Source: Nocardia cyriacigeorgica
GTDB lineage: Bacteria > Actinomycetota > Actinomycetes > Mycobacteriales > Mycobacteriaceae
Direction: 5' to 3'
NCBI RefSeq assembly: GCF_010868145.1
Contig: NZ_JAAGUY010000013.1
Coordinates: 1-64,000, forward strand
DNA length: 64,000 bases
Positions within the stretch are counted from its first letter, which is position 1. Each line of letters begins with the position of its first letter. Positions 43,408 through 52,338 of this stretch are shown here, one piece after another. The translations under genes and the position numbers were made by a program. Below the pieces are notes generated by a model. It was not told where the DNA came from. It was given only the letters and a program-made list of their open reading frames with translations, and did not search any database.

Positions 43408-45071
43408 AGCCGTTGGATTCCCCTGGCGCCTCCGGCATCATCGCGCCCGAGGCGAATCGGTCCGTGGTCGAGCAGGTTCTCGACCAGACCGCCGCGGCCG
43501 CACAGCAGGCGTCCGCAGTCCCGGTCGAGCAGCAGGCGATCCTCGATCTTCCGATGCCGCAGTTGCCTGCCGATCTCCCGCCGATCGAGCCGCCGGAATT
43601 CGTTCTGGCGCAGAAGATCACCGATGAAGGCCCGGGAATGGGTGCCGCACCGATGGGAATGCCCGGCCTGTCCGGCCTCGGTGCGCCCGCGTCCGCGCCG
43701 GAAGACATCCTCAGCGGCCTGCCTCCGGAGGTGTCCGCCCTTGTCGGAGACGCCGGTGCGGTAGTCAACCACGCGGCCGCACCGGTGCTCGACGCCGCTC
43801 AGGGTGTGCTCGGACAGGCGGGCGGTGCGGTGAGCGGTGCCCTCGGTGGTTCCCCTGTCGCGGGCGCGGCGTCGGCGGCGGGTACGGCGGCCACACCGGC
43901 CGCGGCGGCCGCTGCGCTGCCCGCCGATCCGGTAGGTGCGTTGATGAGCGGTCTCGCGTTGCCCGCCATCCCGGGGATCGACGTGCTGTTCAAGCCGATT
44001 CTCGACCTGCTCGGCAGCTTCGGCACCGGTGTCATGGGCGCGTTCGATCCCACCGCGTTGCTGAGCCAGTCCTCCAAGGTCATCGAGATGGCGATGCAGG
44101 TGGGCAAGGGCAGCCTCGGCGCGGTCGAGCAGGTCTGGGAGAGCCAGGCCGCCACCAGCGCCCAGGACGCGGGTGTGAAGGCCAACAGCGAGGGGCTGGA
44201 GACCAGCCAGCGCGGTATCGATATCTCCGAGCTCACCCAGCGTGCCGCAGCGGTGGTCCAGCAGGGCAATGCGCAGCTGACCACGATCGCCACCTCGTTC
44301 GCGAGCCAGGCCGTCGCGCTCGCACCGGTGATCATGACTCCGCCTGCGCAGGCGTCGCTGGTGGCCACGGCCACCGAGCACCTCGGTCAGGCGGTGAGCG
44401 TCGTCAATGCCACCCGCGGCGACCTGATGGGCAAGACCGCCGAGTTGAACGGCCTGGTGAGCCAGCTGGTCGGTCAGAACGGCCCAGCCCCTGCCGAGAT
44501 AGCGCAATCGGTCATGCAGAACGTCGGCGAGCCGCTCATGTCGCAGGCGGAGGAGGTCGCGACCACGGCGGCCGGGTTCGATTCGGGCACCGGCACCAGC
44601 GGCGCGTCGACCACTGCGGCGAGTTACGGCAGCGGTGGATCGAGCGGTACCGGTGGAAGCGGCGGAGCGTTCGGCACCGGCTTCGGACGTTCGGGTGGCA
44701 GCGGCGGCTCCATGGGCCGCGGTGGGGCCGGTGGGGTGTCAGGCATCCCCTCCCTGCCCGGGACCTCCGGGGCGCCGGGTGGCGTCGCCCTTCCCGGTGG
44801 CATGCGCGCTCCGATCGCGGGTATGCCGACGGGCTCGGGTCTCGGTACCACCGCAGCCTCCAGCTCCGGGTTCATGGGCGGTCCCGGCGCGGCGGGTGCC
44901 GCGGGACAGCGCAATAACGAAGACGAGCATTCGCGCAACGTCGACCCGTACCGCAGCCGCACCGGCAACGACGACCTCACCGGCCCGCTGGGCGAATCCA
45001 CGCCCGAGGTCATCGGCGCCACCAGCACCGACGAAGGCGACGGTTCCGACTACTACCAGGATCAGTTCTAG
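43404..45071 (+). CDS. Large Ala/Gly-rich putative ESX substrate (EspA/EspB/PPE-like)
   Basis: This encodes 555 residues from GTG 43404. There is no signal peptide. A proline/alanine-rich first part is followed by a helical region (about 205-370), with SKVIEMAMQVGKGSLGAVEQVWESQAA as a helical hairpin candidate. A glycine/serine-rich disordered region (about 395-500) and an acidic tail ending DYYQDQF complete the protein. Coupled translation with the EspC-like gene suggests co-secretion as a heteromer. The exact family is uncertain because composition is biased. Confidence 0.75.
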   Translation: MKPLDSPGASGIIAPEANRSVVEQVLDQTAAAAQQASAVPVEQQAILDLPMPQLPADLPPIEPPEFVLAQKITDEGPGMGAAPMGMPGLSGLGAPASAPEDILSGLPPEVSALVGDAGAVVNHAAAPVLDAAQGVLGQAGGAVSGALGGSPVAGAASAAGTAATPAAAAAALPADPVGALMSGLALPAIPGIDVLFKPILDLLGSFGTGVMGAFDPTALLSQSSKVIEMAMQVGKGSLGAVEQVWESQAATSAQDAGVKANSEGLETSQRGIDISELTQRAAAVVQQGNAQLTTIATSFASQAVALAPVIMTPPAQASLVATATEHLGQAVSVVNATRGDLMGKTAELNGLVSQLVGQNGPAPAEIAQSVMQNVGEPLMSQAEEVATTAAGFDSGTGTSGASTTAASYGSGGSSGTGGSGGAFGTGFGRSGGSGGSMGRGGAGGVSGIPSLPGTSGAPGGVALPGGMRAPIAGMPTGSGLGTTAASSSGFMGGPGAAGAAGQRNNEDEHSRNVDPYRSRTGNDDLTGPLGESTPEVIGATSTDEGDGSDYYQDQF

Positions 45072-45090
45072 GCACCTGAGGCATTCCGCA

Positions 45091-45135
45091 ACAACAGCGG
45101 CCTCGCACCGAATCCGGTGCGAGGCCTGCTGTTGT
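45091..45135. terminator. Bidirectional hairpin terminator
   Basis: A long stem of about 20 bp (ACAACAGC-GGCCTCGCACCG with its complement) and a 4-nt loop AATC separate two convergent genes. Confidence 0.88.
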
Positions 45136-45150
45136 CGTCGATCAGAGGGC

Positions 45151-46071
45151 TCAGCTGGTGCTCGGATCGTTCAGATCGCGTGCGGAGTAGGTGTCGCACG
45201 CACTGACCTGCCCGGTCTGGTATCCGGCGACGAACCACTTCTGCCGCTGCTCGGACGAGCCGTGCGTCCACGCCTCCGGATTGACCCTCCCCTGCGCGGC
45301 CCGCTGGATCCGATCGTCACCGACCGCCGATGCTGCCGACAGTGCGTCGCGGATATCGGCATCGGTCAGTTTCTGCAGGAACGGCTGACCGTCCCCGCCG
45401 GGTGCCGGCATCTTGTCGGCGTAGTGCGCCCAGATCCCGGCATAGCAATCGGCCTGCAACTCGGTGCGCACCGCACCCGACTCCGGGCCACGCGGATCGC
45501 GTTGCGAGCGCCCGATATCACCGAGCAGAGTCTGGATGTGATGGCCGACTTCATGCGCGACCACATATTCCTGCGCCAGCGGCCCGCCACTCGAGCCGAA
45601 CCGGTCCACCAGCTCCTGGAAGAAGCTGACATCGAAGTAGGCGGTCTGATCGGCCGGACAGTAGAACGGGCCGACCGCGCTGGTGGCATTGCCGCAGCCG
45701 GTGGATACCGCGCCGGAGAACAACACCAGCTTCGGTTCGACGTAGTCGACGCCGGTCTGTTTGGGCAGCTCGACCGCCCATACCGCGTCCAGGCTCTGCG
45801 CGGTGAGGACGACACGGCAGTCCACATACCGGTTGGCGTCCGCGGCGGTCCGGCAGTGTTCCGGGGTCCCGGCGGTCGGCTGCGACTGCACATCCTGCGC
45901 GCCGGTGAACTGGCCGAGCACCGAACCCGGATCACCACCGAGCAGCAACGTCAGCACCAACACGATGAGTCCGCCGGCGCCGCCGCCGAGCGCCAATTTG
46001 CCGCCCATCCCCGGCCCGCCGCCGGATGAGGCCCGATTGGGGTCGATCTGCAAGCCCTCATTGAAGGTCAT
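45151..46071 (-). CDS. Membrane-anchored neutral zinc metallopeptidase (YpfJ-like)
   Basis: This encodes 306 residues from ATG 46071. A glycine-rich cytoplasmic segment and one helix (about 33-44) precede an extracytoplasmic peptidase domain. Zinc motif H173-E174-x2-H177 lies in VVAHEVGHHIQTLLG, and ELQADCYAG supplies the downstream ligand, as in the PF04228 putative neutral zinc metallopeptidase family. Several cysteines may form disulfides. Substrate unknown. Confidence 0.9.
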   Translation of the reverse strand: MTFNEGLQIDPNRASSGGGPGMGGKLALGGGAGGLIVLVLTLLLGGDPGSVLGQFTGAQDVQSQPTAGTPEHCRTAADANRYVDCRVVLTAQSLDAVWAVELPKQTGVDYVEPKLVLFSGAVSTGCGNATSAVGPFYCPADQTAYFDVSFFQELVDRFGSSGGPLAQEYVVAHEVGHHIQTLLGDIGRSQRDPRGPESGAVRTELQADCYAGIWAHYADKMPAPGGDGQPFLQKLTDADIRDALSAASAVGDDRIQRAAQGRVNPEAWTHGSSEQRQKWFVAGYQTGQVSACDTYSARDLNDPSTS

Positions 46072-46210
46072 GAGAATCCCTGTCTGTGACGTGTCCGGTA
46101 CAGCTTCGCACGGGCGGAGGTGATATCGGTTTCCGCTCGGCGAATGTGTCTCACTACGATGGCTTGCACCGGGCGGGCGTTCCGGTGTCACATTCGTCGA
46201 AAGGAACATC

Positions 46211-48034
46211 GTGCTGCGCACCCACTTGGCTGGTTCGCTGCGAAGCGAGCACGCCGGTCAGACCGTCACCCTCAGCGGCTGGGTGGCCCGGCGGCGTGAC
46301 CACGGTGGCGTGATCTTCATCGATCTGCGCGATGCGTCCGGTGTGGCGCAGGTGGTGTTCCGTGAGGGCGAGCCCGCCGAACAGGCGCATCGTCTGCGTG
46401 CGGAGTACTGCGTCAAGATCACCGGCGTGGTCGAGCAGCGCCCCTCGGGCAACGAGAACCCCGACCTTCCCACCGGCGCCATCGAAGTCAACGTCAGTGC
46501 GCTGGAGGTGCTCAACGAGAGCGCCCCGCTGCCGTTCCAGCTCGACGAGCAGCCCGGTGAAGAGGCCCGGCTGACTCATCGCTACCTCGACCTGCGTCGT
46601 GAGGGCCCGGCCCACACCATCCGGTTGCGGTCCAAGGTCAATGCCGCCGCCCGCCACGTGCTGGCCCGCCATGAGTTCGTCGAGGTGGAAACCCCCACCC
46701 TGACGCGGTCCACTCCGGAGGGCGCGCGCGACTTCCTGGTGCCCGCGCGGCTGCAGCCCGGCAACTTCTACGCCCTGCCGCAGAGCCCGCAGCTGTTCAA
46801 GCAGCTGCTCATGGTCGGTGGCATCGAGCGCTACTACCAGATCGCGCGCTGCTACCGCGACGAGGACTTCCGTGCCGACCGGCAGCCCGAGTTCACCCAG
46901 CTCGACATCGAGATGAGCTTCATCCGCCAGGAGGACGTGATCCTGCTGGCCGAGGAGATCCTGTCGGCGCTGTGGGAGCTCATCGGCTACGAGATCCCCA
47001 CCCCGATTCCGCATATGACCTACCACGAGGCGATGCGCCGCTTCGGTAGCGACAAGCCCGATCTGCGCTTCGGTGTGGAGATCACCGAGTGCACCGAGTT
47101 CTTCAAGGACACGCCGTTCCGGGTGTTCCAGGCGCCCTATGTCGGCGCGGTCGTGATGCCGGGTGGTGCGAGCCAGCCGCGTCGCCAGCTCGACGCCTGG
47201 CAGGAGTGGGCCAAACAGCGTGGCGCCAAGGGCCTGGCGTACGTGCTGATCGACGAGGACGGCGTGCTCGGCGGTCCGGTCGCCAAGAACCTGAGCGAGA
47301 CCGAACGGGCCACCCTGGCCGACCATGTCGGCGCCAAGCCCGGTGACTGCGTGTTCTTCGCCGCGGGCGCGCCAAAGGCGCAGCGGGCGCTGCTCGGCGC
47401 CGCGCGTGGTGAGATCGCGCGCAAGGTCGGCCTGATCGACGAGAACGCGTGGGCGTTCGTGTGGATCGTGGACGCGCCGCTGTTCGAGCCCGTCGCCGAG
47501 GCGACCGCGAGCGGTGATGTGGCGCTGGGTCATTCGGCCTGGACGGCGGTGCATCACGCCTTCACTTCGCCCAAGCCGGAGTCGATGGACACCTTCGACA
47601 CCGATCCGGGTTCAGCGCTGGCCTACGCCTACGACATCGTCTGCAACGGCAATGAGATCGGCGGCGGCAGCATCCGTATCCATCGTCGTGACGTGCAAGA
47701 ACGCGTGTTCGAGGTGATGGGCATCAGCCATGAGGAGGCCCAGGAGAAGTTCGGATTCCTGTTGGGCGCCTTCGCTTTCGGTGCACCGCCGCACGGTGGT
47801 ATCGCCTTCGGCTGGGACCGGATCACCGCACTGCTCGCCGGGCTCGATTCCATCCGTGAGGTGATCGCCTTCCCGAAGACCGGTGGCGGTGTCGACCCGT
47901 TGACCGATGCGCCCGCGCCCATCACCGCGCAGCAGCGAAAGGAAGCCGGACTCGACGCCAAGCCGGAAATCAAGGGCGTGACCGGGGTTTCGGGTGACGG
48001 CGCCGCCGCCACCAGCGAAACCGCCAAGGGTTAG
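46211..48034 (+). CDS. aspS: Aspartyl-tRNA synthetase
   Basis: This encodes 607 residues from GTG 46211 (AAGGAACATC upstream). The N-terminal OB fold (GWVARRRDHGGVIFIDLRD) is followed by class II motif 2 (YYQIARCYRDEDFRADRQPEFTQLDIE), the bacterial GAD insertion domain (about 280-420) and motif 3 (GIAFGWDRITALLAG). It has the bacterial-type length. Actinobacteria of this group usually lack AsnRS, so the enzyme is probably non-discriminating (Asp and Asn tRNAs with GatCAB); this is inference. Confidence 0.97.
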   Translation: MLRTHLAGSLRSEHAGQTVTLSGWVARRRDHGGVIFIDLRDASGVAQVVFREGEPAEQAHRLRAEYCVKITGVVEQRPSGNENPDLPTGAIEVNVSALEVLNESAPLPFQLDEQPGEEARLTHRYLDLRREGPAHTIRLRSKVNAAARHVLARHEFVEVETPTLTRSTPEGARDFLVPARLQPGNFYALPQSPQLFKQLLMVGGIERYYQIARCYRDEDFRADRQPEFTQLDIEMSFIRQEDVILLAEEILSALWELIGYEIPTPIPHMTYHEAMRRFGSDKPDLRFGVEITECTEFFKDTPFRVFQAPYVGAVVMPGGASQPRRQLDAWQEWAKQRGAKGLAYVLIDEDGVLGGPVAKNLSETERATLADHVGAKPGDCVFFAAGAPKAQRALLGAARGEIARKVGLIDENAWAFVWIVDAPLFEPVAEATASGDVALGHSAWTAVHHAFTSPKPESMDTFDTDPGSALAYAYDIVCNGNEIGGGSIRIHRRDVQERVFEVMGISHEEAQEKFGFLLGAFAFGAPPHGGIAFGWDRITALLAGLDSIREVIAFPKTGGGVDPLTDAPAPITAQQRKEAGLDAKPEIKGVTGVSGDGAAATSETAKG

Positions 48035-48039
48035 CGGCC

Positions 48040-48085
48040 GATACAACGACGGCCGGTCCCCTCGGGGACCGGCCGTCGTTGTATC
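48040..48085. terminator. Bidirectional hairpin terminator
   Basis: A perfect 21-bp stem (GATACAACGACGG-CCGGTCCC and complement) and a CTCG tetraloop lie between aspS and the convergent gene. Confidence 0.92.
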
Positions 48086-48094
48086 AGTGGCAAG

Positions 48095-49030
48095 TCAGAT
48101 CGCCGACACCTCACCGCCGGTCATGGTGCGGTAGGCGTAGGTCACCGCGATTGTCGCCACCGGACCGGCCACCAGCAGACCGAATCCACACGCCAGCACG
48201 CCGAGTAGTGCGACGACCATGACCGTCAGTGTGAGCAGTAAGACCGGCCAGATATTGGCGATCACGAGCTTGACGCTCGAGGTGATGGCCTCGATCGGGC
48301 CCTGGTTCTGGTCGACCACGAAATGCAGCGAGAACATGCATCCCATGCCGACCGCGATACCCGGCAGCAGGCACAGCGTCGAAGCGAGCACAGTTGCAAG
48401 GAATGCCAGCACCGCGGTCAACAGCACATTACCGGCGTTGCCGATATGGAAGTATGAGCCGAAAGTCGCTGGATAACCGTTGGTTTCGTAGAGGGCGCCG
48501 CGGACCATCGCCGCTTGCAGCAGCCACAGTCCGGCCATCACAGCCAAGAAGATGAAGATCACCGTCAGTGCCGAGCGCGGTGCGAGTACCTGCACGACCG
48601 CGACGAACAGCAGGTAGATCACCAGACCGAGCGCGCTCACCGCGAGCCACGGACCGGGATTTCGGCGGAATTTCTCCCAGCCGTAACTGAGCGCATGGCC
48701 GACGTCGAGTGCGCTCGGCACACCGGTGCCGCTCTGGCTTTGATACCCGTAGGTCGGCGCCTGCGGGTCGGGGCCGGTGCCGGGCGAACCATAGGTCGGA
48801 TGCGGTTGTGCCCGACCCAGCGGCGGCGCAGGTTCGACCGGTTCGTTGCCGTACTGGGCGGCACCGGGACCCTCGAACTGCGGGTATCCTGCGGCGCCCG
48901 GCATTTCGTGGCGGCCGTGGCCGGGCGGGTAGGGCGCGGAGGGGTCGCTGCCAGGGCCTTGCCCCGTGCCGCCGCCCGGCGCGGGCTTGTCGCCGGGCGG
49001 TTGCGGCGCGGCGGATGGTGTGTCGGTCAC
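48095..49030 (-). CDS. Polytopic membrane protein with Pro-rich N-terminus
   Basis: This encodes 311 residues from GTG 49030. About 105 disordered residues rich in P, G, Y and Q precede ALSYGWEKFRRNPGPWL and about five transmembrane helices (122-300). The layout resembles the YciC/DUF975-like membrane proteins common in actinobacteria. No catalytic motif is seen. Function unknown. Confidence 0.8.
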   Translation of the reverse strand: MTDTPSAAPQPPGDKPAPGGGTGQGPGSDPSAPYPPGHGRHEMPGAAGYPQFEGPGAAQYGNEPVEPAPPLGRAQPHPTYGSPGTGPDPQAPTYGYQSQSGTGVPSALDVGHALSYGWEKFRRNPGPWLAVSALGLVIYLLFVAVVQVLAPRSALTVIFIFLAVMAGLWLLQAAMVRGALYETNGYPATFGSYFHIGNAGNVLLTAVLAFLATVLASTLCLLPGIAVGMGCMFSLHFVVDQNQGPIEAITSSVKLVIANIWPVLLLTLTVMVVALLGVLACGFGLLVAGPVATIAVTYAYRTMTGGEVSAI

Positions 49031-49222
49031 GGTGGTCGACCTTTCGGGTCAGCTGGTTTGCGCTGTGGCGCACGGTAGTTGACGACCAGGAAACAGCACG
49101 GCTGCCATCGTCTCAAGTGATCGGCGCCCACTACCAGAGCGGCGCGGGGACACGCCGGGCGACGCGGAAAGGTTGCGCAACCGCTCGCTAGAAGTGACCC
49201 GATGCGAGTACTTTGATCTGTG

Positions 49223-50392
49223 ATGACCGCACTATTGGCCGAACGCGCCACCGAAGTCGTGTCCGCAGCACAACAGTTGCTCACAAAGCGCATGGGTGCT
49301 CCGGTGAAGCTGAGCGACCCCATCGAACTCAGCGGTAGTGGTAGGACGACGGTCCTACGCGTGCGAGTAGCCGAGAATGCCTTCTCGCTACCTCGGACCC
49401 TGATCCTCAAGCAGGTGCGCGGCACCGCGCCGATGCCACGCAACGCGGGCATCACGCCCGGCGTCGCCAGCATCGACTCCGCATTCCTGCGGGAGGCGGT
49501 GTCCTACCAGTTCACCACCGCGCTCAGCCGCGAACAGCGGCCCGGCGCCTATCTCATCGCGCACAGCCTGCCCGATCGGCTGCTCGTGCTCAGCGACCTC
49601 GGCGAGAACGCTCGACTCACCAGTGTGCTGCAATCGGGTGCCGAACCGGCCACCCAGAACGCCATGATGGCGTTCGCGCAGGCGCTTGGTCGCATGCATG
49701 CGGCGACGGTGGGCCGCGAGGCCGATTTCGTCGCCCTGCTGCGCCGCGTCGACGTGGCTCATCGCATCGACGGCATCGCCCAGCAGTCGGAGGCGGCGGT
49801 CGCCGAGGTGCCCGGCCTGCTGCGCCGTGAACTCGGCGTCGAGGTGCCCGACGAGCTGGCCACCAAGATCGTGCACGGCGCCCGTCTGTTCTCCGGCGGA
49901 CGGTTCCGCGCCTTCAGCCCGTCGGATCTGTGCCCGGACAATGTCATCCTCAACGATGAGGGCGCCCGCATCCTCGACTACGAGTGGGGCGGGTTCCGTG
50001 ACGCCACGCTCGACATCGCCTACGCGTTGGTCTCGTTCCCGGGCTGCCTGTGCGATGTGGAGCTGTCCCGCGAACGGGCCGCGCAGATGGTCGAGGCCTG
50101 GCGCGCCGAGGTCGTTGGTGTCTGGCCTGCTCTCGCCGACGACATCCTGCTCGCCGAGAAGATCCTGGAAGCACGTCTGATCTGGGTCTGGCTGTCGACC
50201 TACTGGTTCCTACCCGCCGATCACACCCGCATTGCCGCTGCTCGTGAGCACGGGCTGTCGGTGCCACGGTCGGAAGCGCTGATCAATCGCTGGGCCGCCC
50301 TCGCCGAGGACGCACGCGTCACCGGTGACGATGTCATCGGCGATTTCGCCGAGGGCATGACGGCGCTGCTCGTGGAGCGCTGGGACGAGTAA
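49223..50392 (+). CDS. APH-fold phosphotransferase family protein
   Basis: This encodes 389 residues. It has the aminoglycoside phosphotransferase / choline kinase fold: ILKQVRG for the lysine, RLLVLSDLGENARLTSVLQ for the hinge, FSPSDLCPDNVIL for the catalytic loop (D in the position of HGDLxxxN, with S in place of H), and ILDYEWGG as the metal-binding motif. Substrate unknown. ATG 49223 is chosen over the GTG three bases before. Confidence 0.82.
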   Translation: MTALLAERATEVVSAAQQLLTKRMGAPVKLSDPIELSGSGRTTVLRVRVAENAFSLPRTLILKQVRGTAPMPRNAGITPGVASIDSAFLREAVSYQFTTALSREQRPGAYLIAHSLPDRLLVLSDLGENARLTSVLQSGAEPATQNAMMAFAQALGRMHAATVGREADFVALLRRVDVAHRIDGIAQQSEAAVAEVPGLLRRELGVEVPDELATKIVHGARLFSGGRFRAFSPSDLCPDNVILNDEGARILDYEWGGFRDATLDIAYALVSFPGCLCDVELSRERAAQMVEAWRAEVVGVWPALADDILLAEKILEARLIWVWLSTYWFLPADHTRIAAAREHGLSVPRSEALINRWAALAEDARVTGDDVIGDFAEGMTALLVERWDE

Positions 50393-50577
50393 TGATCGGC
50401 AGTGCGGCCGGTCATCCGCGCTCGAGGCCGGTGCGAGCGTAGCCCTGAGACGCGGCTCGAGCCTCACTGGCACATCGGAACCTCAGTACAGGGCGGCCTC
50501 GATGAGTGAGATCGGCACGGGCGACGGCCGGTGTCGGCCGACGCGCTGCGCGAGCCCGCGAGGGCAGGCAGGACGGT

Positions 50578-52239
50578 TCAGAGTGTCGGTGCCGGCCGCG
50601 GCTCGACCCTGCCGCCAGCTCGTACCGCGAACGAGGCACCATGGCGAATGCCGGTGCCGGCATCGGCGACATCGAACACGTAGAACCAATCCATCTGCGT
50701 CTGTGCCGCCGTCACATCGAGCACCCCGAACCCGTGTGAATCCAGCTCGACATACCGCAGATGCCGGTTGACACCCTTGATCGCCTCCTCGACCGGCACC
50801 GCTGCGGTGCGCGGCGGGGCATGCATCAGTTCACCCATGCTGGACGAGGTCACCGACGGCACCACGAATTCCGCCCCGACACTCGGCCCGGCCGGGTCGG
50901 CGGCGTTCACCGGCAGATCCGCCGCCCACGACGAGTGGATGTCGCCGGTCAGGAACACCACATCCGACACGCCCCGCTCGGTGATCGCCCGGTACAGCCG
51001 CGCCCGGTCGGCGGTGTAGCCATCCCACTGGTCGGCGTTGGCGGGCAGGCCCGACTGCGGGATGCCCATCGTCTGCGTGATCGCGGCAGTCGTCGTCGGA
51101 TCCAGCGGCGGGAACACCAGCGGTGCGATCATCACCGAGTTGCCCACCAGCTTCCAGGTCGCCGTCGAGGACGCCAGCCCGGCGGTCAGCCAATCCATCT
51201 GGGCTCGTCCGGTGAGGGTGCGTTCCGGGTTGTCCACCTCACGCCAGCCCGCGCCCGGCTTCACTTCCTGGTCGCGATAGCTGCGCAGATCCAACATCGA
51301 CAGTTCGGCCAGAGTGCCGAATCGCAGGCGGCGATAGATCCGCACCCCCGAACCCGAACTCGATGCCCGCACCGGCATCCACTCCAGATAGGCCCGCGCC
51401 GAGGCTGCCCTGCGGTCGGCCCAGGAGCCCATGGTGGCCGGATCGTGCTTGCTCGAGCCGCCGGACCAGGAGTTATCGGCCGATTCGTGGTCGTCCCAGG
51501 TGCAGATGAAGGGCAGCAAAGCATGCAGACGTTGCAGGTCGGGATCGGTTTTGTACTGGGCGTGCCGGATGCGGTAGTCGGCGAGGGTGACGATCTCGTT
51601 GGCCGGATCGTGCGGCCGCACCGATCCGGTGCGGCCGCCGTACTCGCCGCGTCCGTATTCGTACAGGTAGTCGCCCAGATGCAGGATGGCGTCGAGGTCG
51701 GTGCGGCCGGCGAGGTGGCGATAGGCGCCGAAGAATCCGGCCTCCCAGTTCGCACACGACACCACACCGAAGCGCAGGCGGTCGGGGGCGGAACCGAGCT
51801 CCGGCGCGGTCCGGGTGCGACCGACCGGAGAGGTCTGGTCGAGGGCGGTGAAGCGGTAGAAGTACACGCAGCCGGGCGCCAGACCGGTGACATCGACCTT
51901 GACCGTGTGGTCGGACGCCGCGGCGGCGGTGGTCGTCCCGGCGGCGGTGATCGACGCGAAATTCTCGTCGGCGGCTACCTCCCAGCGCACGGCTGCGGTG
52001 GCGCCTGCACCCGAGCCGGGGGTAGCGGCGTCGGCGACGGTGACGCGAGTCCAGATGATCACGCCGTCGGGCAGTGGATCGCCGGAGGCGACGCCGTGCC
52101 GGAACACCGGCGCGTCGGCTCCTGCAGGTGCCGCGAGCGCGATACTCGCACCGGCCGCGGCGACCGCGCCACCCTTCAGCACGATGCGTCGCCGCACAGC
52201 GGCAGCATCTGAAACGACCACGTTTTCAGCCACGATCAT
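50578..52239 (-). CDS. phoD: Alkaline phosphatase/phosphodiesterase PhoD, Tat-exported
   Basis: This encodes 553 residues. The twin-arginine signal VRRRIVLKGG (15-24) is followed by ASIALAAPAGADA. The PhoD catalytic domain shows FGVVSCANWEAGFFGAYRHLA, LHLGDYLYEYGRGEYG, FICTWDDHESADNSW and FLTGDIHSSWAADL, with the calcium/iron ligands of the family. It releases phosphate from phosphoesters outside the membrane. Its stop faces the phosphotransferase gene. The 185-nt gap 50393-50577 shows no clear hairpin. Confidence 0.95.
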   Translation of the reverse strand: MIVAENVVVSDAAAVRRRIVLKGGAVAAAGASIALAAPAGADAPVFRHGVASGDPLPDGVIIWTRVTVADAATPGSGAGATAAVRWEVAADENFASITAAGTTTAAAASDHTVKVDVTGLAPGCVYFYRFTALDQTSPVGRTRTAPELGSAPDRLRFGVVSCANWEAGFFGAYRHLAGRTDLDAILHLGDYLYEYGRGEYGGRTGSVRPHDPANEIVTLADYRIRHAQYKTDPDLQRLHALLPFICTWDDHESADNSWSGGSSKHDPATMGSWADRRAASARAYLEWMPVRASSSGSGVRIYRRLRFGTLAELSMLDLRSYRDQEVKPGAGWREVDNPERTLTGRAQMDWLTAGLASSTATWKLVGNSVMIAPLVFPPLDPTTTAAITQTMGIPQSGLPANADQWDGYTADRARLYRAITERGVSDVVFLTGDIHSSWAADLPVNAADPAGPSVGAEFVVPSVTSSSMGELMHAPPRTAAVPVEEAIKGVNRHLRYVELDSHGFGVLDVTAAQTQMDWFYVFDVADAGTGIRHGASFAVRAGGRVEPRPAPTL

Positions 52240-52338
52240 TGATCACAGTCCATCGGCCCTGCACTCGCAAATCGAGCCGCCGCGCGCGGCTCGATGCGCC
52301 CGGCGGGCGTGTCGGACCCGGCCGGTAGCGTCAGCATC

